A program made the position numbers and the translations under genes. Of a stretch of DNA of 64,000 bases, positions 51,888 through 59,407 are shown piece after piece. Numbering within the stretch: the stretch's first letter is position 1; every line of letters starts with the position of its first letter. The notes beneath the pieces were generated by a model. That model searched no databases. It was not told the origin of the DNA and saw only the letters and a program-made list of their open reading frames with translations. The stretch spans positions 10,223 to 74,222 of the forward strand of contig JAPOVI010000156.1 of NCBI GenBank assembly GCA_026708265.1, read 5' to 3'. Origin of the DNA: Acidobacteriota bacterium. Its GTDB lineage: Bacteria > Acidobacteriota > Vicinamibacteria > Vicinamibacterales > UBA8438.

Positions 51888-54305
51888 ATGTCGCTGACCG
51901 ATATCGTCTACCGCACCGACGAGGCGGGGCTCGAGCCGCTTCTGCGCTCGATCGACCGCGCGGGGGACTATTGCACCCACGGGCGGTCGTTCTACCCCAT
52001 GCCGCTCATCTCGGTGGACGAGGTCGGCGTGCTGTCGTTCCCGGTGCCCGAGGCGCAGATCCGCGCCCTCGTCGCCGTGGCGGAGCGCGCTCCCTACGGC
52101 CGCGGATCGGAAACGCGCGTGGACACATCCGTGCGCAACTCCTGGCAGCTCGACGCGGCGCGCGTGCACGTGGGAGGCGGCGCGTGGCCGGGGACGCGGT
52201 CGCAGATCCTCGAGGCGGCCGCGCGGGGGCTCGGCTGCCCTCCCGACCGCCTCGAGGCGCACCTCTACAAGCTCCTGGTCTACGAGCCGGGCGGGTTCTT
52301 CGCGGCCCACCGGGACACGGAGAAGATCGACGGCATGGTCGCGACGCTGTCCGTCTCGCTGCCCACCCCAGGCACCGGCGGCGCACTGGCCGTCCGCCAC
52401 CGGGGCCGGGAGACCGTGATCGACATGAACGCCGCCGAGCCCTCGGAGCTGGCGTACGCGGCCTTCTACGCCGACTGCGAGCACGAGACGCAGCCCGTGC
52501 GGGAGGGACACCGGCTGTCGCTGGTCTTCAACCTCCGTGTGCGCCCGGGAGACGACCCGGCCGCGGTCCGCCCGCCCGACCACGCCGAGCGGGTCGCGGC
52601 CATCGCGGAGCGTCTCGGCGGCCTGGGCGGTGACGCAGGGGGGGACAAGCTCGTGTGGCTGCTCGAGCACGAGTACACGCAGGCCGGCCTGTCGTTCGAC
52701 ACGCTGAAGAACGCCGACGCGGCCGTCGCGCGAGCGCTCGGTCAGGCCGCCGCGCGCGCCGATTGCGCCATCCACGCCGCCATCGTGCAGATTCGCCGGC
52801 GGGGGGGCGCGCGGGTCGAGGACGACTACATCGATAGCTGGAACGTGACCGATTACGACGCCGCCGACCTGGAGATGGACGACGAGTTCGACGCCGATCA
52901 ATGGCTCGACGGGTGGGCGTCCCCGGACGGCGGGCGGCCGGCATTCGAACGCATCCCGCTGCTCCCGGGCGAGCTGCTGCCCCACGGCGCCCTCGACGGC
53001 GCGGATCCCGACGAGCAGCGGCTGCGGGAAGCAACGGGCAACGAGGGGGTGACGCTGGAGCGGACGTATCGCCGCGCCGCCCTCGTGGTCTGGCCGCGGG
53101 CGAGGACGCTGGACGTGATGATCAGCGCCGGCACGGCACGCGCCGTCGCCTGGGTGACCGGGGAGCACGAGCGCCGGGATGCCGGGTCGGGAGACCGCAC
53201 CGAGAAGCTCGTCGCGCGGCTGATTGACGTCTGGCCCGCAGACGACGACGGTCCGTCCGCGCGGGCCTCGCGTCTGAGCGACTTCTGGCCGGACCGGGGG
53301 CCTCGTCCCGAAGAGTTGGCCCGCTGCGGCATGCTCCGCCTGCTCGTGGCAGTCGGGGACGCATCCCTCGGCGTCCGGTTCCTGCGCCGCGTCGTCCTCG
53401 CAGACTACAGCGGCCGCGAGAACGAAGACTTGCCGGCCGCGTTCGGCCTGGTCGGACCGCACTCCACCGCGGAGCTCCTGCCCGAGCTCTCGAAGCGCCA
53501 CTTCGCGGATCTGCCCGAGGACGTGCTGGAGCTCCAGCGCCGGGTGGACGATCTCGAGTCGGCGGACCCTGCCTGGCGCGGCGCGGTGCAGGCCGCCCTG
53601 CGGACCACCTTGCAGGCTGCCGCCGCGGCGGTGGAGGCGCGAGCCGCGAGCCGGGCGCGGGCGTGGATCTTCGACCCACGCCCCTTGGAAGGGCGCTTCG
53701 TCCGAACCCTGTTCGGGATGGCGTGGCGCCACGGCCTGATCGAGGAGGCCGAGGCGGCAGGGGAAGCCATCGGACGCCATCCGAAGGCCGTGTCGCCCGA
53801 CCGCGCGCTCCCGGCAGCGTTGCGGGACCTGTACCGGGAACCCGGCCTCGCGGCTGCCCCCGCCTACGTCGGTCTGTGGCGGACCGCCGCCGGGGCGCTC
53901 CTGGCGCGCAGCTCCACGCCCCCCGCCGGGCCCCGCGACTGGAGCATCGCCGCCGACCTCTCGTGCGACTGCGAGCTGTGCCGGAGGCTGCGGAGCTTCT
54001 GCGAGGACCCCGGAACCCGACAGGCCCGCTTTCCTCTGCGAGAGGACCTGCGGGCTCACCTCGACAACGTCATCCGAGAGCACCGGCTCGACCTCGATCA
54101 CGAGACCGAGCGGCAGGGGGACCTCCCCGTCCTCGTCTGCACCAAGAATCGCGCGAGCCACGAGCGACGCGACGCCGAGTACCGGGAGGACGTCTCGTGG
54201 ATGCAGTCGCTCCTCGACTCGGTGCCGCGCCGGGCCGCTGTGGAGATCTGCCCCGCTGAGGGGACGCGACTGCGCCAGGCGGTCGCGGCGGCGCCTGTCC
54301 GCTGA
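51888..54305 (+). CDS. Large 2OG-Fe(II) dioxygenase (prolyl-4-hydroxylase-like)
   Basis: An 805-residue cytoplasmic protein with no signal peptide. Residues about 120-230 match the 2OG-Fe(II) oxygenase fold: LYKLLVYEPGGFFAAHRDTEK supplies His141/Asp143, GMVATLSVSLPTPGTGGAL follows, and a distal His comes from YADCEHETQPVREGHRLSLVFNL, whose Arg would bind 2-oxoglutarate. Only this first third is recognisable. The remaining ~570 residues are acidic and mostly helical, with a Cys-rich patch near 690-700 (CDCELCRRLRSFC). Such long relatives appear in various bacteria and fungi without known substrates. ATG at 51888 was chosen over GTG 51849. Confidence 0.75.
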   Translation: MSLTDIVYRTDEAGLEPLLRSIDRAGDYCTHGRSFYPMPLISVDEVGVLSFPVPEAQIRALVAVAERAPYGRGSETRVDTSVRNSWQLDAARVHVGGGAWPGTRSQILEAAARGLGCPPDRLEAHLYKLLVYEPGGFFAAHRDTEKIDGMVATLSVSLPTPGTGGALAVRHRGRETVIDMNAAEPSELAYAAFYADCEHETQPVREGHRLSLVFNLRVRPGDDPAAVRPPDHAERVAAIAERLGGLGGDAGGDKLVWLLEHEYTQAGLSFDTLKNADAAVARALGQAAARADCAIHAAIVQIRRRGGARVEDDYIDSWNVTDYDAADLEMDDEFDADQWLDGWASPDGGRPAFERIPLLPGELLPHGALDGADPDEQRLREATGNEGVTLERTYRRAALVVWPRARTLDVMISAGTARAVAWVTGEHERRDAGSGDRTEKLVARLIDVWPADDDGPSARASRLSDFWPDRGPRPEELARCGMLRLLVAVGDASLGVRFLRRVVLADYSGRENEDLPAAFGLVGPHSTAELLPELSKRHFADLPEDVLELQRRVDDLESADPAWRGAVQAALRTTLQAAAAAVEARAASRARAWIFDPRPLEGRFVRTLFGMAWRHGLIEEAEAAGEAIGRHPKAVSPDRALPAALRDLYREPGLAAAPAYVGLWRTAAGALLARSSTPPAGPRDWSIAADLSCDCELCRRLRSFCEDPGTRQARFPLREDLRAHLDNVIREHRLDLDHETERQGDLPVLVCTKNRASHERRDAEYREDVSWMQSLLDSVPRRAAVEICPAEGTRLRQAVAAAPVR

Positions 54306-54387
54306 GGAGCGCATACGCGTGGGCCGGACTGCGCCGGCTGGCAGAGGAAGCGGCCGGCAGGTGAGTCGCCGCCGTGCCCGGCGGGGG

Positions 54388-54393
54388 TATACA
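54388..54393 (+). promoter_or_regulatory. -10 box giving a probable leaderless start
   Basis: TATACA lies 8 bases before the GTG at 54402, in a locally AT-richer spot. Confidence 0.4.
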
Positions 54394-54401
54394 CTCGTTG
54401 T

Positions 54402-54587
54402 GTGGACCGCCCCCCGGCGCCGCCCCTCGACCCGGTCATCGAGGCGTACAAGGCGGGTGTCGATCGGACGCTGCTGCGGGAGAACCTGAAGCTGAGCGTC
54501 GAGGACCGGCTGCGGCAGTTGATGGAGCTTCAACGCTTCGCCGACGAGCTGCGGAGAGCCGGGCGCGTCGCGCGCCGCCGTCCGTGA
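54402..54587 (+). CDS. Small helical partner of a nucleotidyltransferase gene
   Basis: A 61-residue, charged, probably helical protein (PPLDPVIEAYKAGVDRTLLRENLKLSVEDRLRQLMELQRF) starting at GTG 54402. Its stop overlaps the next start by GTGA. Proteins of this pattern are known to me as the short first gene of MNT-like nucleotidyltransferase pairs, possibly antitoxins. It looks intact while its partner is gutted. Confidence 0.6.
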   Translation: MDRPPAPPLDPVIEAYKAGVDRTLLRENLKLSVEDRLRQLMELQRFADELRRAGRVARRRP

Positions 54588-54787
54588 CCGACTTCGCCAC
54601 CCTCCTTCGGACCCGCGGCACCTACGAACTGCTCCGGCCGGATTCCGAGGAGGTGACGGCGTTCGGCGTCACGTGCCGCGGCGTGACCCTCGAGCGACTG
54701 ATTCACCTCAAGCGGTCGGCCGGGCGCGTCAAGGACCTCGAGGCGATCGCCGAGCTGGAGATGCTGCGCGAAGAACGCGAGCGCTGA
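54584..54787 (+). pseudogene. Internally deleted nucleotidyltransferase remnant
   Basis: A 67-residue frame from GTG 54584: MTDFATLL, then TRGTYELLRPDSEEVTAF, then CRGVTLERLIHLKRSAGR and KDLEAIAELEML. The first eight residues and the last ~45 match the two ends of MNT-type nucleotidyltransferases as I know the family. The ~100-residue catalytic middle, including the GG/DxD motif, is absent without loss of frame. The remainder cannot catalyse nucleotide transfer. It could be a relic, or a small protein kept because the C-terminal helix binds the partner. Confidence 0.6.
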
Positions 54788-54810
54788 CCCGGCGACAGCC
54801 GGCTGCCGCG

Positions 54811-56460
54811 CTACTGCTCCTGCTCGGCAACGAGCCGCGCCCTGAACTCGGCTTCGAGCTCGGCCTCCCACTCCACCCGCTCGCGGATCTGGTCGCCGCG
54901 GGTCTGCAGGCAGTCGAAGCAGACGCTGCCCGGGATGGCGTGGCCCTCGCCGTCGGTCGGGATGCCGCGGGCCTCCATCAGCTCGCGCAGGAGGCTCGCG
55001 GTGTGCTTCTGCGCCTTGTAGAAGTCCGAGTAGCTGAAGCCGTCGGCGATGGCGAGCGGCGAATAGCCGAGATCGGTGCGAGCGTCGAGGTCGGCGCCCT
55101 GCTCGACGAGATAGGCGACGACGTTGTTGGCGCCGCGGAAGGCGGCGCCGTGCAGGGCCGTCTCGCCCCGGTAGTTGACGGCGTGGAGGTCGTTGCCCAG
55201 CTCGACGCACATCCGCACCGCCTCGAGCACCTCGTCCTCCTGCCCGGGCAGCGAGCCGCCGTCCTCCCCGGGGTTCCAGATGGCGAGCCCGGCCGCGACC
55301 ATCAGCGGCGTCGTGCCGTCGGCGCTCGGGGTGACCGTGTCGGCGCCCGCCTCGACCAGCACGCGCATCGCCTCGGTGTCGGTCACCTTGGCGGCGAGGA
55401 AGAACGGCGTGGCGCCGAGCCGGTTCAGGCGGTTGCGCTGGCCGTCCTTCATGCCGTTGGTCGTCATCCGGGCGTCGACGTCGCCGCCGAGCGCGATCAT
55501 CTTCCGCAGGACGTCGATGCTGTCGACGCGGCCGCTCGGGATCGGCGCCGGGAACCCGAAGCCGGTGTTCATCCGTCGCGTGCGCAGGAGCTGGTGGAGC
55601 GCGTTCCAGCCGGCCCCGGCCAGGTTGGGGTCGGCGCCCCGGTCGAGCATGAAGTCGGCCAGCTCCCAGTTGGCGTTGGCTACCGCGACCACGAGCGCGC
55701 TCTGCCCGTCGGACAGGGTGTCGTTGATGTCGGCGCCGGCCGCGAGCAGGACGCGCATGGCGTCGACGTGGCCGCCGCGCGCCGCGAACGTCAGGGCGGT
55801 GAAGCCGGTGGGCGGCGGCGCGTAGAAGAGCCGGTTCCCGTTGGCCGGACGCGCAGCAGACTCGGTCCGCGCGTGCAGATCGGCCCCCAGCTCGGCCAGG
55901 GCGTGCACGGCATCCGCGTTGTTCCGGGAGGCGGCCCACATCAGCGCCGTCTGGCCCCGGAAGCGGTCGCGCGCGTTCGGGTCCGCACCCCGCACGAGCA
56001 GCGCCCAAATGGATGCGGCGTCGCCGGTGCGAGCTGCCGTCATCAGCACGGTCTCGCCCTCGGGGAGCACGGCGTTGGGGTCGGCACCGGCGTCGAGCAG
56101 GGCGTCGAGGATCGCCGCGCTCCCGTTCTCCGCCGCCAGCGAGATCGGCTGCACCCCGTACCGATTGGCCGCTGCGACGTCCGCACCGGCCGCGATCAGC
56201 AGGTCGACCAGCTCGGCGTCGTTGCGATGGACCGCCCAGTGGAGCGCCGTCGCGCCGTCCGGCTCCGCCTGATTCACGTCGACGGCCTGCTCGCCGACCA
56301 GCGCACGCACGGTGTCGACGTCGGCCGCCTTCACGGCAGCGACGAGCGGAGCGTCGCGCCCCACCCCGGCCTCGGCCGCCGTGACGCCCAGCCCCGTAGT
56401 GAACACTATCGCGGCCAGCGTCGACACGAGCATGTGTGGTCTCACGGCAGAAACGTGCAT
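54811..56460 (-). CDS. Exported ankyrin-repeat protein with C-terminal CxxC
   Basis: A 549-residue protein. The leader is MLVSTLAAIVFTTGLGVTAAEA. Residues about 35-500 are ankyrin repeats (GATALHWAVHRNDAELVDLL, GQTALMWAASRNNADAVHAL, GFTALTFAARGGHVDAMRVL, GETALHGAAFRGANNVVAYL), with insertions near residues 185-205 and 300-345. The tail holds GSVCFDCLQTRGDQI (CxxC without the haem His) and a helical acidic end. It is the third ankyrin gene in the window, but unlike the other two it has no DUF1592/DUF1552 partners. GCGAGG about 5 bases upstream may be the ribosome site. Confidence 0.82.
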   Translation of the reverse strand: MHVSAVRPHMLVSTLAAIVFTTGLGVTAAEAGVGRDAPLVAAVKAADVDTVRALVGEQAVDVNQAEPDGATALHWAVHRNDAELVDLLIAAGADVAAANRYGVQPISLAAENGSAAILDALLDAGADPNAVLPEGETVLMTAARTGDAASIWALLVRGADPNARDRFRGQTALMWAASRNNADAVHALAELGADLHARTESAARPANGNRLFYAPPPTGFTALTFAARGGHVDAMRVLLAAGADINDTLSDGQSALVVAVANANWELADFMLDRGADPNLAGAGWNALHQLLRTRRMNTGFGFPAPIPSGRVDSIDVLRKMIALGGDVDARMTTNGMKDGQRNRLNRLGATPFFLAAKVTDTEAMRVLVEAGADTVTPSADGTTPLMVAAGLAIWNPGEDGGSLPGQEDEVLEAVRMCVELGNDLHAVNYRGETALHGAAFRGANNVVAYLVEQGADLDARTDLGYSPLAIADGFSYSDFYKAQKHTASLLRELMEARGIPTDGEGHAIPGSVCFDCLQTRGDQIRERVEWEAELEAEFRARLVAEQEQ

Positions 56461-56783
56461 TGGACACCTCGCCCGGAACGCCGGCGCGACTCCCCCCGAG
56501 CGTCGGCGGAACCTCTCGGTCTCGTTGTCGGCCATCGTAGGAGCTTGCGCCGCAGAAAGCAACGCCGTGGAGTACCGCGGCGCAAGCTCCCGGGCCGGTG
56601 GGGGCTGGGGCCGAACACGGAGCCTGCGACGGGGTTGGCGGCGCCAGCACGGTGCGCGGGCACGGGCCGGTCGCCGCGAGCCGCGCCTCCTTCGCCGGCG
56701 GACGGTCCGGCGTAGGCTCGCGCGCGGTCGCGGCCCCCTCCGCCTTCCCAAGCGCGGGGAACAGGCACGCATAGAATGCCTGC
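56461..56783. other. Divergent gap with a 14-bp inverted repeat
   Basis: A 323-base region between the ankyrin gene and the AAA/PD-(D/E)XK gene, with no gene. GGAGCTTGCGCCGC at 56540-56553 pairs perfectly with 56577-56590 across a 23-base loop. TAGAAT at 56772 serves the right-hand gene. Confidence 0.6.
56772..56777 (+). promoter_or_regulatory. -10 box of the AAA/PD-(D/E)XK gene, leaderless
   Basis: TAGAAT lies 6 bases before GTG 56784, so transcription would begin at about the start codon. Confidence 0.4.
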
Positions 56784-58443
56784 GTGAAGAAGCGCAGGCT
56801 TCCGACCGGCATCCAGAACCTCCGCCAGATCCGCGAGGAAGGCTACTACTACGTCGACAAGACCCGCTACGCCCGCCGGATCGCGGAGGACGCCGGCAAG
56901 CACTACTTCCTGTCCCGCCCGCGCCGCTTCGGGAAGAGCCTGTTCGTCGACACCCTCAAGGAGCTGTACGAGGGCAGCGAACCCCTGTTCCGCGGTCTGG
57001 CGGTCCACGACGCGTGGGACTGGTCGAGGCGGCGGGCGGTGGTGCGACTGAGCTTCGCCGGTGGCAATTTTCCGGAGGCCGGGCGAGCTGCAGGCCAGCG
57101 TCATGCAGCAACTCGCCGGCGCGGAGCGTCGGGCCGGGCTGCCGGCGTCACAGGTCCCCACACCCGCGGGGCGCTTCGCGAGCCTGCTGGAGGCACTGCA
57201 CGAACGCACCGGCGAGCGGGTGGTCGTCCTGGTGGACGAGTACGACAAGCCGATCCTGAACGCACTGGAGGGGCCGGCGCCGGCAACGGACGTGCCTCGG
57301 GGGACGTCCGCCGCCCCCGACGCACAGGCGACCGCCAACCGCGACGATTTGCGCGGGCTCTACGGCACGCTCAAGGACTGCGACGCCCACGTCGAGCGTA
57401 CGTTCCTCACCGGGGTCAGCAAGTTCTCCAAGGTCTGCCTGTTCTCCGACCTCAACTTCCTGACCGACCTCACCCTGGACCCGCGCCACGCCGCCGTCTG
57501 CGGCTACACCGAGGCGGATCTCGACGCGGTCTTCGCACCGGAGCTTCCCGGCCTCGATCGCGGGCAGATCCGCGCCTGGTACAACGGGTACAACTGGCGC
57601 GGCACCGAGAGCGTCTACAACCCCTGGGCCATCCTGCACCTGTTCCAGAGCCGCGAGTTCAAGGCCCACTGGTTCGAGACCGCCACCCCGCGCTTCCTCG
57701 TCGACACGCTGATCGAGCGCGGCTTCTCCGCTCCCGATCTCGAAGGGCTGCACGCCGACGACGACCTGCTGTCGGCATTCGACGTGGCGTCGGTGGGGAC
57801 CGAGGCGCTGCTGTTCCAGACGGGCTACCTGACGATCGCCGCCGAGGAGGAGCTGGACGGATACACGCAGTATCGCCTCGGGTATCCGAATCGGGAGGTG
57901 CGGCGCGGCCTGAACCGCGGTCTGCTCGACGCCCTGGCGCCGCGCTGGCGGTCGGCGGGCAGCGGGGTCGCGCTCCGGCGGCTGCTGGCGGCAGGGGACT
58001 GGACCGGCCTGGAGGCACTGTTCCGGTCGTTCCTGGCGTCCATTCCGCACGACTGGCACCGGCGGAACGAGATCGCCCGCTACGAGGGCTACTGGTCGAG
58101 CGTCTTCTATGCCTGGTTCCAGGCGTCGATGGACGGCGTGGCAGTGGAGGACACCACCAGCCGCGGGCGGCTGGACATGGCGGTCGTCCTGGGCGACGTC
58201 GCCTGCGTGTTCGAGTTCAAGGTGCGCGAACGCGCGGCGCGGGGCGCTCGGCCGGGGAGCACGGCCGAGAACGCCCCATCGACGGACGGCGCTACCCCCG
58301 CGGACCGATCCGCGCTGATGCAGTTGAAAGCGCGCCGCTACGGGGACAAGTATCGGGCCCCGAACCGCACGGTCTACCTGATCGGCGTCGAGATCGGGGC
58401 CGAGTCGCGCGACCTCACGGCCTTCGACGTGGAGCCGGCCTGA
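56784..58443 (+). pseudogene. AAA-ATPase-like / PD-(D/E)XK nuclease protein with a frameshift
   Basis: Two overlapping frames together give a complete member of the AAA-ATPase-like + DUF1703 (PD-(D/E)XK) family, about 550 residues. Frame one (from GTG 56784) has IREEGYYYVDKT, the Walker A region FLSRPRRFGKSLFVDTL and VVRLSFAGGNF. Frame two (from about 57072) continues RRPGELQASVMQQL, the Walker B region VVVLVDEYDKPIL, RGLYGTLKDCD, FLTGVSKFSK, WYNGYNW and the C-terminal nuclease core AVVLGDVACVFEFKV. The switch falls at a TTTT run (57068-57071), and removing one T restores the family sequence. This means either a real +1 mutation or a sequencing error. Such proteins occur in many near-identical copies in mobile contexts. 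Confidence 0.75.
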
Positions 58444-59041
58444 CTTCGCTGGCGAGCGGCGCGTTGGTCCGTCCGAAGCGGCGCCGCGGGCATGCGGGTG
58501 CGGAGACGGAACCTGTGTTTTGGCAGAGCCTCGACCCACATGCGGTGCGATGCGGAGGCGGGAGGCGTCGCGCCCATGCGGCCGGATTGCGCCTGTCGCT
58601 CAATTGACACCAACAGCTAGCCTGTTGTCTCCATAGAGCCACACCTGATCCGATAGGGTACGGGAGTTGTTGAGAGCCCAACCACTCCTGCAGGTGGTGT
58701 TCCGCCATATGCCGGCGTCACCCTTCGCCGTTGGCGCTCGCCGAACTTGCCCCGCAGTCTTGCCCGAGAGAGCAGGGGAGGTCGCAACGAGCGTGCGACC
58801 AGTCTGTCGAAGGAGCGCCGATACGGGCCGGGCCGACCGCTCTCGGCGACCGTCGCGTCATCAAGGAGGCGCAGCCGAAGGGTCGAGTGCTGCGGGTACG
58901 CCGCTCAGGTGGGCAGACACCACGCTGCATTCGCGCGGCCAATCGTGGACTTCACAGCCACCACTGGTTGGCGTCGAAGTCAGCAAGAGCGGAGCGGCTG
59001 TCGCTTGAGCGTCAGCCGCCCCGGTATCGCGAGAGGGTGAA
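58444..59041. other. 598-base gap without a recognisable gene
   Basis: No frame here shows a known family or good codon structure. The 58600-58700 part is visibly more AT-rich than its surroundings. It includes TTGACA at 58604-58609, but no convincing -10 box follows at 16-18 bases. It may hold the promoter for the 59042-64000 unit and the edge of an inserted segment. Confidence 0.5.
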
Positions 59042-59407
59042 GTGGTTTCGGGTGCTTGGTGTAACGACCCCGGCCGTGAGTGGGACTTGCTCATCGTCTC
59101 GGTCGTGATCGGCACGTTCGCAGCCTTCGTGGTCGCACTGTTTCGCGGTCGCCAGCTGGAGCGCTGGGATCTACGCAACTCACTGGTCGCACCCTCGACG
59201 GCCGCGATCCTGTGGACGGTGGCGCTGAGCGCCGTGATCCCCGCCGCCCTGATGTCGCTGTCGGTGTACACGGCGGAACCGTGCGCCCCGGCCCAGAAGA
59301 CGGCGAACGTCCTGTATCTGTGGGCCGGCGCCCTGGTCGGCGTGGCCGTGTGCTTGTTCGGCTTGGCAATCGCGAACCGACGGTACGCGAGAGGCAGCAG
59401 GCGTTGA
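59042..59407 (+). CDS. Small three-helix membrane protein, partner of the giant gene
   Basis: A 121-residue protein with three hydrophobic helices: residues 16-34 (LLIVSVVIGTFAAFVVALF), 53-73 (TAAILWTVALSAVIPAALMSL) and 90-111 (VLYLWAGALVGVAVCLFGLAIA). A charged loop (RGRQLERWDLRN) and a basic C-tail (NRRYARGSRR) suggest cytosolic contacts. The stop TGA overlaps the TTG start of the giant gene (TTGA at 59404-59407), so the two are translationally coupled. The GTG at 59042 is the furthest sensible start. The first 14 residues are not conserved-looking and a later start is possible. No family was recognised. A membrane anchor for the giant protein is inferred. Confidence 0.65.
   Translation: MVSGAWCNDPGREWDLLIVSVVIGTFAAFVVALFRGRQLERWDLRNSLVAPSTAAILWTVALSAVIPAALMSLSVYTAEPCAPAQKTANVLYLWAGALVGVAVCLFGLAIANRRYARGSRR

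Noticed and set aside
58604-58640. TTGACA at 58604 as a sigma-70 promoter for the giant operon
   Set aside because: No acceptable -10 hexamer occurs at 16-18 bases, so I did not call it.
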